This document shows positions 5,712 to 13,856 of a DNA stretch of 15,799 bases, one piece after another. Position 1 is the first letter of the stretch, and the number at the start of each line of letters is the position of its first letter. The notes beneath the pieces are model-generated. The model was not told the origin of the DNA. It saw only the letters and a program-made list of their open reading frames with translations, and did not search any database. Source of the stretch: Bacillota bacterium (lineage in GTDB: Bacteria; Bacillota; Clostridia; Tissierellales; Sedimentibacteraceae); assembly GCA_023425285.1 (NCBI GenBank), contig JAFACY010000140.1, positions 1-15,799 of the forward strand, written 5' to 3'. A program made the position numbers and the translations under genes.

Positions 5712-7805
5712 CTATTTATTTTCTGTTTCTTTAAGCGCTTCTTTTCTTGAGAGCTTGATTTTGCCTTGCTGGTCGATTTCAATTACTTTTACAAGTATTT
5801 CGTCGCCTATGTTCAGTACATCTTCTACCTTTGCAACTCTCTTGTCGGAAATTTGTGAAATGTGAAGGAGTCCGTCCTTGCTGTCCGTAAGTTCTACGAA
5901 TGCTCCGAAAGCAGCTATTCTTACAACTTTTCCGAGTATTATTTCACCAACTTCAACTTCTTTAACTATATTTTCAATTATTTTCTTAGCCTTGTAAGCA
6001 GCTTCAACATTTTCAGCAGCAATTAACACTGAGCCGTCATCTTCAATATCAATTTTAACACCGGTTTCTTCGATAATCTTGTTGATTACTTTTCCGCCTG
6101 AACCGATTACGTCTCTGATTTTATCCGGTTTGATTGTCATTGAAATGATTTTAGGTGCATACCTGCTAACTTCTTCTCTCGGCTTATCTATGCATTGAAG
6201 CATTTTTTCAAGTATGAACATTCTTCCTGTATGTGCTTTTTCCAAAGCATTTGTCAGTACATTCCTGTCTATACCATGAACCTTGATGTCCATCTGAATA
6301 GCTGTAATACCATCTTTTGTACCTGCAACCTTAAAGTCCATGTCTCCAAGGAAGTCTTCCATACCTTGTATGTCAGTCAATACAACTACGTTGTCTCCTT
6401 CTTTCATCAGACCCATGGCAACTCCGGCAACCGGTGCTTTGATAGGAACGCCTGCATCCATCAATGACAATGTACTTCCGCAAACTGATGCCTGAGATGT
6501 TGAACCGTTGGAGCTCAATACTTCTGAAACCAATCTTATTGTGTACGGGAATACCTCTATTGATGGTATAACCGGTTCCAATGCTCTTTCAGCCAATGCT
6601 CCGTGACCGATTTCTCTTCTTCCCGGACCTCTTGAAGGTCTTGTTTCTCCAACTGAATATGAAGGGAAATTGTAATGGTGCATGTATCTTTTTGATGTTT
6701 CTTCAGATATTCCGTCAAGAGTCTGTTCATCACTTGATACACCGAGTGTAGCAACTGTAAGAACTTGTGTCTGACCTCTTGTGAATATTGCCGAACCATG
6801 TGTTCTCGGAAGCATTCCTACTTCACATGTTATTTTTCTTATTTCGTCAATTGTTCTGTTGTCAGGTCTTATGCCTCTTACAAGAATATTTTCTCTTACT
6901 TTTTCCTTTATTATGGAATACAGAGCATCCTCTATATCTGTTCCGTTTTCAGGATACTTTTCCAGGAAGATTTCTTTGGCCGTTGCTTTGAAACTGTCAA
7001 TTTTTTCTTGTCTTGCAAGCTTATCTTCTTCGATGATTGCTTCGTTGATTATAGGTGTTGCATATTCTCTGATTTCCTGTTCAATGGTTTCATCGCATGC
7101 AAATTTAGTGTAATCTGATTTTTCTTTACCGACTTGTGCTCTTATTTCCTCTATAAAGTCACAAATCTTTTTTATTTCTTCGTGAGCATACAAAATTGCC
7201 TCAAGCATTTTTTCTTCGGTAATTTCATTAGCGCCTGCTTCAACCATCATTATTGCTTCTTTTGTACCCGATACTGTTAAATTTAAATCTGTCGTTTCTC
7301 TTTCCTTACTGTTTGGATTAACTATAAACTCGTTGTTTATAAGCCCCAAGTTTACGGCTCCCGTAGGTCCGTCAAAGGGTATATCGGATATGGATAATGC
7401 AATAGATGACCCAATCATTCCTGCTATTTCAGGTGAACAGTCCTGATCCACAGATAAAACGGTCACAGTTACTGACACGTCATTTCTGTATCCCTTAGGG
7501 AATAATGGTCTGAGTGGTCTGTCAATCAATCTTGATGTAAGTATTGCCTTTTCACCGGGTCTTCCTTCTCTTTTTATGAATCCGCCCGGTATTTTTCCTA
7601 CTGAGTAAAGCTTCTCCTCAAAATCCACACTCAACGGGAAAAAATCTATTCCTTGTCTTGGCTCCTTAGATGCCGTTACATTTGCCATTATTACGGTATC
7701 GCCATACCTTACTATACAGTTACCGTTAGTGAGCTCTGCTATTTTGCCTGTTGTTACTGTGAGCTCTCTGCCGGCAAGCATGTATTTAAAAATTCGTTCT
7801 TCCAT
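5712..7805 (-). CDS. pnp: Polynucleotide phosphorylase (polyribonucleotide nucleotidyltransferase)
   Basis: A full-length 697-residue PNPase. It degrades RNA 3' to 5' by phosphorolysis, giving nucleoside diphosphates, and can add tails in reverse. Domains in order: first RNase PH domain (about 12-143, with the family stretch DFFPLSVDFEEKLYSVGKIP), helical linker (about 145-225), second and catalytic RNase PH domain (about 320-550, containing THGSAIFTRGQTQVL and FLGDMDFKVAGTKDG with the metal-binding aspartates), KH domain (553-613, loop GSGG 568-571) and S1 domain (about 619-690). AAAGGAGG lies upstream of the ATG. It sits 112 nt after rpsO, behind an intrinsic terminator and a long leader hairpin, so expression probably depends on read-through and leader processing. 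It has its own terminator. Confidence 0.98.
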   Translation of the reverse strand: MEERIFKYMLAGRELTVTTGKIAELTNGNCIVRYGDTVIMANVTASKEPRQGIDFFPLSVDFEEKLYSVGKIPGGFIKREGRPGEKAILTSRLIDRPLRPLFPKGYRNDVSVTVTVLSVDQDCSPEIAGMIGSSIALSISDIPFDGPTGAVNLGLINNEFIVNPNSKERETTDLNLTVSGTKEAIMMVEAGANEITEEKMLEAILYAHEEIKKICDFIEEIRAQVGKEKSDYTKFACDETIEQEIREYATPIINEAIIEEDKLARQEKIDSFKATAKEIFLEKYPENGTDIEDALYSIIKEKVRENILVRGIRPDNRTIDEIRKITCEVGMLPRTHGSAIFTRGQTQVLTVATLGVSSDEQTLDGISEETSKRYMHHYNFPSYSVGETRPSRGPGRREIGHGALAERALEPVIPSIEVFPYTIRLVSEVLSSNGSTSQASVCGSTLSLMDAGVPIKAPVAGVAMGLMKEGDNVVVLTDIQGMEDFLGDMDFKVAGTKDGITAIQMDIKVHGIDRNVLTNALEKAHTGRMFILEKMLQCIDKPREEVSRYAPKIISMTIKPDKIRDVIGSGGKVINKIIEETGVKIDIEDDGSVLIAAENVEAAYKAKKIIENIVKEVEVGEIILGKVVRIAAFGAFVELTDSKDGLLHISQISDKRVAKVEDVLNIGDEILVKVIEIDQQGKIKLSRKEALKETENK

Positions 7806-7824
7806 TTTACCTCCTTTTGATTTT

Positions 7825-7864
7825 AAGCAGATTACCCAAATCTTTGATTTGGTGTAAGTCGCTT
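7825..7864 (-). promoter_or_regulatory. Long imperfect hairpin in the pnp leader
   Basis: On plus coordinates AAGC (7825-7828), GA (7830-7831), TTAC (7832-7835) and CCAAATC (7836-7842) pair with GATTTGG (7846-7852), GTAA (7854-7857), TC (7859-7860) and GCTT (7861-7864): 17 pairs, three single-base bulges and a 3-nt loop. In the mRNA it stands just 5' of the pnp ribosome site (7816-7809). In E. coli a pnp leader hairpin is the target of RNase III and PNPase autoregulation; a similar role here is inference. Confidence 0.55.
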
Positions 7865-7875
7865 ATGCTGTAAGT

Positions 7876-7903
7876 GAAAAAATAGAGCGGGATTCCCCCG
7901 CTC
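7876..7903 (-). terminator. Intrinsic terminator between rpsO and pnp
   Basis: On the minus strand GAGCGGG (7903-7897), loop GGAAT, CCCGCTC (7891-7885), then UAUUUUUU (7884-7877). The GC-rich 7-bp stem and U tract make a classic terminator, starting 14 nt after rpsO. It ends most rpsO transcripts and would leave partial read-through into pnp. Confidence 0.85.
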
Positions 7904-7917
7904 CTTAATTTCGTGTA

Positions 7918-8181
7918 TTATCTTCTTAAGCCTAATCTTGCAACAATACTTCTGTATCTTTCGATGTCGTTATTTTTTAAGTAGTTAAGAAATCCTCTTC
8001 TTTGACCAACCATTTGTAACAGACCTCTTCTTGAGTGATGGTCTTTTTTGTTGTCTTTTAAGTGTTCAGTAAGATTGTTGATTCTGAAAGTCAACATAGC
8101 TATCTGAACTTCAGGAGATCCTGTATCCTTTTCGTTAATTCTGTATTGTTCAATAATTTGTGTTTTTTGTTCCTTTGTCAT
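7918..8181 (-). CDS. rpsO: 30S ribosomal protein S15
   Basis: An 87-residue protein, close to the usual 88-89, with the S15 hallmarks: IIEQYRINEKDTGSPEVQIA near the N-terminus, LTEHLKDNKKDHHSRRGLL in the middle, and GQRRGFLNYLKNNDIERYRS leading to the C-terminal LGLRR. S15 binds the three-way junction of helices 20-22 in 16S rRNA and is an early assembly protein of the 30S platform. GGAGG lies 7 nt upstream of the ATG. It has its own promoter 89 nt upstream and a structured leader, so it can be made independently of the ribF-side operon. It is followed by a terminator and then pnp, the usual order in both Gram-positive and Gram-negative bacteria. S15 often represses its own translation through its leader. 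Confidence 0.98.
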   Translation of the reverse strand: MTKEQKTQIIEQYRINEKDTGSPEVQIAMLTFRINNLTEHLKDNKKDHHSRRGLLQMVGQRRGFLNYLKNNDIERYRSIVARLGLRR

Positions 8182-8211
8182 TTTAATTCCTCCATATTAA
8201 TTATTATTTCA

Positions 8212-8258
8212 CCATAGTCCATGCAATACGTTGAGGATTCGTATAACTTAGATTATGG
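8212..8258 (-). promoter_or_regulatory. Structured 5' leader of rpsO (candidate S15 autoregulatory RNA)
   Basis: CCATAGTC (8212-8219) pairs with GATTATGG (8251-8258) with one mismatch (7 of 8 pairs). Inside it ATACG (8226-8230) and CGTAT (8240-8244) form a second stem with a 9-nt loop. The nested structure fills the leader between the promoter and the ribosome site. S15 leaders with different folds are known in several bacterial phyla; that this one binds S15 is inference. Confidence 0.45.
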
Positions 8259-8269
8259 AAATACAATAA

Positions 8270-8298
8270 ATTCTACCATAATACAATATTTTTGTAAA
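8270..8298 (-). promoter_or_regulatory. Promoter of rpsO
   Basis: TTTACA (8298-8293), a 17-bp spacer and TAGAAT (8275-8270) on the minus strand. Four-to-five of six matches in each box, with start of transcription expected about 80 nt before the rpsO ATG. Confidence 0.75.
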
Positions 8299-8316
8299 CA
8301 TAAATTTAAAATATTT

Positions 8317-9069
8317 TTAATGTGCTCTGTCTATGAAGACTATGTCTTCATCCCGCTCTAATTTATCAAAAATCAGAATTGAATTATCCCTATTTGTGTT
8401 GATGGTCAGCAAGGCTTCCTTTCCGCCTGTCATAACTTTATATCTGCCGTCAGGAGGAATTATAATGCTTGAATTATTATCTGCAATAGCAATGTTTTTA
8501 TCATAATCAATATTAAGCTCTTCTTTATAGATTGTATAATTATTTATCAAAAGCTTGTTAACCTCTAAAATTTTACCTTCATTTAACAGGCTTCTGACCA
8601 ACGTCGAACTTACCGCAACACCGTTATACTTAACAGGAAATATTTCTTCAACCTTGTAACCGTATGTATCTGCAAATTCTCTCAATGTGTTGACATTGCC
8701 GCTTGCCTTGTGCCCGAAGTTGAAATTGTAGCCAACCACGATATTTTTAGCATTGTATCTGTCTACAAGAATTTCCTTTATAAACTGCTCCGGAGAATAT
8801 TTTGATATGACTTCGTCAAGTTCTATCTCCGTAACCTCATTGACATTGTATGATTTTAACAGCTCTAATTTAACGCCTCTGCTGTTTATGTACTTTATAT
8901 TGTATGTGGATTTTTTTAAATCCTTTCTCATAAATCTAAAGGTTATAATTATGCTGTCCTGATTTTCTTCATTGCTTAATTCAATCATTCGTCTGATCAG
9001 TGCATCGTGTCCGATATGTATGCCGTCAAAATTACCGAGCGCGATACAAGAGGGTTTTCTGTTATTCAT
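8317..9069 (-). CDS. ribF: RibF-like FAD synthetase family protein, divergent and shortened
   Basis: About 250 residues, against about 305-315 for bifunctional RibF. The N-terminal adenylyltransferase module is recognisable: ALGNFDGIHIGHDALI (10-25) carries the G-x-F-D-G-x-H-x-GH nucleotide site, GYNFNFGHKASG (113-124) is the second substrate loop, and VSSTLVRSLL (153-162) the S-S-T-x-R motif. However, the usual F-x-P-H-P is replaced by TFRFMRKD (43-50), and the C-terminal part (about 175-250) has only IIIPPDGRYKV resembling the flavokinase; the G-x-x-x-G-R-x-L-G-F-P-T-A-N motif is absent. It may therefore lack riboflavin kinase activity. A GTG at 9078 is in frame, but AGGTGGA sits ideally before the ATG at 9069, which overlaps truB by 8 nt. 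Position after truB supports orthology with RibF. Confidence 0.85.
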   Translation of the reverse strand: MNNRKPSCIALGNFDGIHIGHDALIRRMIELSNEENQDSIIITFRFMRKDLKKSTYNIKYINSRGVKLELLKSYNVNEVTEIELDEVISKYSPEQFIKEILVDRYNAKNIVVGYNFNFGHKASGNVNTLREFADTYGYKVEEIFPVKYNGVAVSSTLVRSLLNEGKILEVNKLLINNYTIYKEELNIDYDKNIAIADNNSSIIIPPDGRYKVMTGGKEALLTINTNRDNSILIFDKLERDEDIVFIDRAH

Positions 9070-9967
9070 TAATTCCACCTGTGTCTATTAACATTTTTTC
9101 TATTTTTACCGTACTGTTATTTATCTTTTTACCGATTCCGATGAGCTGATCATTACAATAAATATAGAATTCCTCATCCTCAATTTCATCAGCCTTCGCA
9201 TATATCTCGTTGCCTGCCGTAAGACGATCATAATAATCTGTATGCACGCTTACTTTTTTTAACGGATAAACTTTATCAATGGGTATCAGGCATTCATTGA
9301 GCCTGTTGTTATCATACAGGAATTTCAGTTCGTTTAAGGTAACAGAATTTTCAATATGTAAACCTTTTGTTTCTGTTCTCACCAGGACTCCCATATGTCC
9401 TAATGTTCCTAATTTTTCACCTATATCGTTGCACAGGGTTCTCATGTATGTTCCCTTTGAGCATTTGACTCTCATAAGCGCTCTGTTGTTCTCATATTTT
9501 ATAAGCTGTATATCCCTGATGTAAATTTCCTTTGCTTCCTTTTCCACCGATATATTTTGTCTTGCATATTCGTACAGCTTTTTGCCGTTTAACTTAACTG
9601 CAGAATATGCAGGCGGAATCTGCTGCTGTCTGCCCTTAAACTCCTCCAAAGCATTCAATAGCACCTGCTCACTTATATTTTCAGGCTCTTTTTTTTCTGT
9701 TTCTTCCACAATCACTCCATAGCTGTCCTGAGTGTCGGTCTTTTGTCCCAAAATCAATTCGCAGACATACTCCTTGTCTTGATTCATGAGATATTCGCTG
9801 ATTTTAGTTCCCTTTCCGACACATACAACCATAACTCCGGAAACATTTGGGTCTAATGTACCAGCGTGCCCAACCTTTTTCATATTCAATATTTTTCTTA
9901 CGGAGCTCACAACATCATGGGATGTCATTCCGGTCGGTTTTAATATGTTTAATACGCCGTTTATCAT
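9062..9967 (-). CDS. truB: tRNA pseudouridine(55) synthase TruB
   Basis: A 301-residue pseudouridine synthase that converts U55 of the tRNA T-loop to pseudouridine. The N-terminus INGVLNILKPTGMTSHDVV is family-typical. The catalytic aspartate is D39 in KVGHAGTLDPNVSGVM (31-46). YVCELILGQKTDTQDSYG, QIPPAYSAVKLNGKKLYEYA and KCSGTYMRTLCNDIGEKLG-type stretches (here KCSKGTYMRTL) follow in the normal order. About 75 C-terminal residues, after IPIDKVYPL, form the small PUA-like region. Start ATG overlaps the nrnA stop by 4 nt. The length and all key motifs are normal, so it should be active. Confidence 0.97.
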   Translation of the reverse strand: MINGVLNILKPTGMTSHDVVSSVRKILNMKKVGHAGTLDPNVSGVMVVCVGKGTKISEYLMNQDKEYVCELILGQKTDTQDSYGVIVEETEKKEPENISEQVLLNALEEFKGRQQQIPPAYSAVKLNGKKLYEYARQNISVEKEAKEIYIRDIQLIKYENNRALMRVKCSKGTYMRTLCNDIGEKLGTLGHMGVLVRTETKGLHIENSVTLNELKFLYDNNRLNECLIPIDKVYPLKKVSVHTDYYDRLTAGNEIYAKADEIEDEEFYIYCNDQLIGIGKKINNSTVKIEKMLIDTGGINE

Positions 9968-10938
9968 TCCTTAAAATATTCCTTAAATATTTCTATAAGT
10001 ATTTTTTTAGTGTTCTCAATCGTATCCTTTATTTCAAATCCTGCTGCCTTGGCGTGACCGCCTCCGCCGTATTTTGTTGAAATTTCCGATACATCAACGT
10101 TATTTTTTGATCTGAGGCTGATTTTTGTTTCATCTGAAGCATATTCCTTTAAAACACAGGAAACTTCAACCTCTTTGATTTCTCTCAAAAATTCCACGAC
10201 GCCATCTATGTCACCCATTTCAACGCCGTTTCTTTCAAGTATATCCTTTGTGATGCAGGTGATTGCAAATTTGTTGTCATAATAAAGCTCCAAGCTGCTT
10301 ATGCATTCTATATACGCTTTTACTATATTGGCAGGCTTGGAGTTATAAACAATGTTGTCGATTTGTGATATATCAACACCAAGCTCTACAAGCTCCGCTA
10401 TTTTTTTATGAGTTTCTCCGCTGGTGTTCGAATAGCTGAATTTACCCGTATCTGTCAATATAGCAATATATAAGTTTTCGGCTATTTTTCTTGTCAGTTC
10501 CCTGCCGGAGCATTTCAATATATCGTATAAAAGCTCACCGGTGGAGCTGATTTCCGTGTCAATTATATTTATATCCGCATATCCATCATTGGTTTTATGG
10601 TGGTCAATGCAGACAGAAGTCTTTGCATTGCAAAAAACATCCTTGAATTTTCCTAATCTATCCTTGTCACTGCAGTCAAGCACAACAAGCAAATCAAACT
10701 TTTCATTGTTGTATTCCTTAAGCAGTACATCCTCATCGACAAATTGCTTGTAGTTATATGGGATGATGCCATCGATGCATACAGTTATATCCTTATCAAG
10801 GGGCTTTATAAATTCGTATAGGGCCATAACAGACCCTATACAATCTCCGTCAGGTGCCTTGTGTCCTGCGATGCAGATATTTTTAGAATTATTTATTAAA
10901 TTAAATATTTCCGTTACATCATTCATCTTCAGATTCAT
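9964..10938 (-). CDS. nrnA: DHH/DHHA1 phosphoesterase, NrnA-type nanoRNase/pAp phosphatase
   Basis: About 324 residues. The DHH domain shows HKAPDGDCIGS (26-36) with metal-binding H26, D30 and D32, VVLDCSD (85-91), the name-giving IDHHKTND (111-118) and ILTDTGKF (160-167). The DHHA1 domain ends with KYGGGGHAKAAGFEIK (289-304), which binds substrate. NrnA degrades 2-5-nt RNAs and dephosphorylates 3'-phosphoadenosine 5'-phosphate in Bacillota without Orn. ATGs at 10962, 10938 and 10926 are in frame. I chose 10938 because AGGA lies 9 nt before it and the family begins close to the first helix; 10926, overlapping the rbfA stop by 8 nt, is also credible. Position between rbfA and truB is the usual one. 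Confidence 0.95.
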   Translation of the reverse strand: MNLKMNDVTEIFNLINNSKNICIAGHKAPDGDCIGSVMALYEFIKPLDKDITVCIDGIIPYNYKQFVDEDVLLKEYNNEKFDLLVVLDCSDKDRLGKFKDVFCNAKTSVCIDHHKTNDGYADINIIDTEISSTGELLYDILKCSGRELTRKIAENLYIAILTDTGKFSYSNTSGETHKKIAELVELGVDISQIDNIVYNSKPANIVKAYIECISSLELYYDNKFAITCITKDILERNGVEMGDIDGVVEFLREIKEVEVSCVLKEYASDETKISLRSKNNVDVSEISTKYGGGGHAKAAGFEIKDTIENTKKILIEIFKEYFKE

Positions 10939-11296
10939 CACCGGGCTTCCTGCTTTCTTCATCTTCTATCACCTTGTTGATAAGGCTTGACATGTATATT
11001 CCCTTTTCTATGGAATCATCCTTTTCAAACAACAATTCAGGAGTAAGACGCATTTTAATTCTCTTGCCTACTTCTCTTCTTATGAACCCCCTGGCACTTC
11101 TCAGTGCCTCAAGAGACGGTCCGATATCGCCATATACGGAAATATACACCTTTGCATATTTCAAATCCTCGGTAACATCAACATCCGTTACACTTAACAG
11201 TTCAGATATACGAGGGTCTTTGACCTCATTTCTGATAATTTCAGATATAACTCTTTTCATCTCTCCCGACAACCTGCTGTTTCTTCTGTTTGCCAT
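10919..11296 (-). CDS. rbfA: 30S ribosome-binding factor A
   Basis: A 125-residue KH-type cold-shock assembly factor that binds the neck of the immature 30S subunit and helps 16S rRNA 5' end maturation. Family features are the N-terminal RLSGEMKRVISEIIRNEVKD, the strand DPRISELLSVTDVDVTEDLK, YAKVYISVYG, and RSARGFIRREVGKRIKMRLTP with the Ala/Gly kink of the KH-like fold, followed by LLFEKDDSIEKG. The last 15-20 residues are an acidic tail. GAGGG lies about 6 nt before the ATG, 29 nt after infB. The frame overlaps the start of nrnA. Confidence 0.97.
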   Translation of the reverse strand: MANRRNSRLSGEMKRVISEIIRNEVKDPRISELLSVTDVDVTEDLKYAKVYISVYGDIGPSLEALRSARGFIRREVGKRIKMRLTPELLFEKDDSIEKGIYMSSLINKVIEDEESRKPGDESEDE

Positions 11297-11325
11297 GTTA
11301 TACCCTCTTTCTATATTTTCTTTTA

Positions 11326-13548
11326 TTATCTTTTTATCTCTTCCATTATATACGCTTCCATGGAGTCGCCTTCTTTAATGTCATTGTATTTTTCAATGCC
11401 GATGCCGCCTTCATATCCGGTATTCAATTCGGATACATCATCCTTAAATCTTCTTAATGATGCTATTTCACCTTCATGTATTACTATATCATTTCTCAGT
11501 AATCTGATTTTTGATTTTCTTGTTATTTTGCCGCTTGTTACATATACACCGGCTACTATACCCACGTTAGGAACCTTGAATGTCTGTCTTACGTCTGCTC
11601 TTCCCTGAACAACTTCCTTGTATACAGGCGCAAGCATACCCTTAACTGCCTGTTGAATATCTTCAATAGCATTGTATATTATGTTGTAGGTACGGATATC
11701 AACATTTTCTTTTTTTGCAAGATCCATTGCCGCTATAGACGGTCTTACGTTGAAGCCTATAACTATTGCATTTGAAGCAGATGCAAGCATAACATCATTT
11801 TCGTTTATTCCGCCTACGCCGCCGTGTATAGGATTAACCTTAACCTCATCCATACTTTGCTTTAACAGTGACTGCTTTACGGCTTCTATGGATCCGCTTA
11901 CGTCAGCCTTAATGATGATATTTAAGTCCTTAACCTCGCCCTTTTGAATCTTGATGAACAAATCATCCAATGATACTTTGGAAGAAACATTCATGTTTTC
12001 CAGATGTCTCTTGTTTTTACGCTTTTCAGCTATATTTTTAGCATCCTTTTCATTGTCCATAGCAATTAAGACGTCTCCTGCATGAGGAGTTTCAGAAAGA
12101 CCCAATATTTCAACAGGAACTGAAGGTCCGGCCTGATTGATTCTTTTGCCCTTTGAATTGAACATTGCTCTTACCTTGCCGTAAGCACTTCCCACGAGTA
12201 CAACATCACCCTTGTTCAATGTTCCCTTTTCTATTAATACTGTCGCAACTGAACCTCTTCCTTTGTCAAGCTTGGCTTCAATAATGGTTCCTTTTGCGCT
12301 TCTGTTAGGATTTGCTTTTAATTCCTGTACCTCTGCAACTAAAAGTATCATTTCCAGCAGGTCTTCTATACCCATGTGCTGCTTTGCCGAAACAGGTACA
12401 AAAATTGTATCTCCGCCCCAGTCTTCGGAAATTATTCCTTGCTCTGATAATTCCTGTTTTACTCTGTCCATGTTGGCAGTCGGTTTATCTATTTTGTTCA
12501 CTGCAACTATTATAGGAACGCCTGCTGCCTTGGAATGGTTTATAGCTTCTATTGTCTGAGGCATAACTCCGTCGTCTGCCGCAACAACAATTATTGCTAT
12601 ATCAGTAACCTTAGCACCTCTGGCTCTCATAGCTGTAAACGCCTCATGTCCCGGAGTATCAAGCAATGTTATTTTCTTGCCGTTAATTTCAACCTGAGAA
12701 GCTCCTATGTGCTGAGTTATACCACCGGCTTCCTGAGCTGTAACTGCAGTATTTCTTATTGCATCCAACAGTGATGTCTTACCATGATCAACGTGACCCA
12801 TAACAGTTACAATAGGCGGTCTCGGTATCATGTCAGCCTCATTGTCCGTATCTTCCTTAGATAAGGACTCCTCGAGATTCTGAAGCTCATCCACTACCTC
12901 AACCTTTGATATCTTTGCATTGAATTCTTCACCGATTAATTGGGCGGTGTCAAAATCAATTTCCTGATTCATGTTTGCCATGATACCCAAAAGTATGAGC
13001 TTTGATATAACGGCATTTACCGGAACTCCCAATTTGTCGGCAAGCTCTCTTACCACAATAGGTTCTTCAATTTCTATATTTTTAATCTTAATTTCTTTTT
13101 TTACAGGTTGTTGTTCCTGTTGCTTTTGCTGCATCGGCTGATGGAACGGTTTTTTAGATTTGTTCTGTTGTTGCTGATTGGTCTTTTTAGTAAATTTCTG
13201 ATTAAAGTCCTTTGCGCTTTTATCCTCTTCCGCCACCTTTGCTACTGGTTTTGCGGCAACAGGCTTTTTAACAGGTGCAATTATACTTTTATCAACTTTT
13301 TTTAATTTTGCGTTATTTAAATCGATTTTTTCATCAACCAGCGGTTCATCATCTATTATTTCAGTCTTTGCGGGCTTTGCCTTTTTATTGTTGTTAATTA
13401 TATTCAGAGCTTTTCTCAACCTTATAACTTCTAAATCCGTTATAGAACTCATATGGTTCTTTATAGTAATTCCTAATTCACGCTCTGCTAATACAACCAA
13501 GTCCTTACTATTCATTTTTAGTTCTTTTGCAAGTTCATATATTCTCAT
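11326..13548 (-). CDS. infB: Translation initiation factor IF-2
   Basis: A 740-residue GTPase that places fMet-tRNA on the 30S subunit and promotes 50S joining. Residues 1-52 are the first IF2_N domain. Residues 53-160 are a disordered Lys/Pro/Gln-rich linker, including a glutamine-rich part at about 125-149. Residues 161-215 are the second IF2_N domain (VVRELADKLGVPVNAVISKL). The GTPase core has G1 GHVDHGKT (251-258), G2 GGITQHIGA (275-283), G3 DTPGH (297-301), G4 NKID (351-354) and G5 SAK (387-389). Domains II, III and the tRNA-binding C-domain follow. GGAGGTGG precedes the ATG by 5 nt. No internal start was examined in detail. It sits in its usual place after ylxQ. Confidence 0.99.
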   Translation of the reverse strand: MRIYELAKELKMNSKDLVVLAERELGITIKNHMSSITDLEVIRLRKALNIINNNKKAKPAKTEIIDDEPLVDEKIDLNNAKLKKVDKSIIAPVKKPVAAKPVAKVAEEDKSAKDFNQKFTKKTNQQQQNKSKKPFHQPMQQKQQEQQPVKKEIKIKNIEIEEPIVVRELADKLGVPVNAVISKLILLGIMANMNQEIDFDTAQLIGEEFNAKISKVEVVDELQNLEESLSKEDTDNEADMIPRPPIVTVMGHVDHGKTSLLDAIRNTAVTAQEAGGITQHIGASQVEINGKKITLLDTPGHEAFTAMRARGAKVTDIAIIVVAADDGVMPQTIEAINHSKAAGVPIIVAVNKIDKPTANMDRVKQELSEQGIISEDWGGDTIFVPVSAKQHMGIEDLLEMILLVAEVQELKANPNRSAKGTIIEAKLDKGRGSVATVLIEKGTLNKGDVVLVGSAYGKVRAMFNSKGKRINQAGPSVPVEILGLSETPHAGDVLIAMDNEKDAKNIAEKRKNKRHLENMNVSSKVSLDDLFIKIQKGEVKDLNIIIKADVSGSIEAVKQSLLKQSMDEVKVNPIHGGVGGINENDVMLASASNAIVIGFNVRPSIAAMDLAKKENVDIRTYNIIYNAIEDIQQAVKGMLAPVYKEVVQGRADVRQTFKVPNVGIVAGVYVTSGKITRKSKIRLLRNDIVIHEGEIASLRRFKDDVSELNTGYEGGIGIEKYNDIKEGDSMEAYIMEEIKR

Positions 13549-13562
13549 TAAGCCACCTCCGT

Positions 13563-13856
13563 TTATATATTATTAATTATATATGATGCTATGTTCTTAT
13601 CAGTAATTGACAAAACACTCACCACCTTTCTCCCGAGACATTTTCCCAGGACCTCATTCTCCCCATATTCAATGTATTTTGCGCCGTATTGATCACAAAA
13701 AAATTGAATATTTTTTTTAGTTTTATCTGAAGCATCGGATGCTAATAATACTAATTCACTTTTATTGCTTTTAATATTAATTAAAGTTGCATCGTACCCG
13801 ATTGATATATTGCCGCCCTTTTTAGCCAAACCTAACATAGAATAAATTTTATTCAT
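13563..13856 (-). CDS. ylxQ: L7Ae/L30e-family RNA-binding protein YlxQ
   Basis: A 97-residue protein of the L7Ae/L30e/S12e kink-turn-binding family. SMLGLAKKGGNISIGYDATL at the N-terminus is the family's RNA-contact region. LVLLASDASDKTKKNI (36-51) is the conserved strand-helix core, and GKCLGRKVVSVLSITDKNIA closes the fold. YlxQ is non-essential in Bacillus and its exact RNA target is not settled. The ATG overlaps the last 8 nt of ylxR, and only a weak GAG serves as ribosome site, so translation is probably coupled to ylxR. Confidence 0.92.
   Translation of the reverse strand: MNKIYSMLGLAKKGGNISIGYDATLINIKSNKSELVLLASDASDKTKKNIQFFCDQYGAKYIEYGENEVLGKCLGRKVVSVLSITDKNIASYIINNI

Noticed and set aside
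8280..8312. A/T-only inverted repeat just after ribF as a terminator of the large operon
   Set aside because: AATATTTT-type arms pair only through A-T, no U tract follows on the minus strand, and the region overlaps the rpsO promoter. I cannot support a terminator call.
13102..13180. Glutamine-rich, repeat-like stretch in infB
   Set aside because: Low-complexity linkers between the N-terminal IF2 domains are common and variable in length; nothing unusual beyond that.
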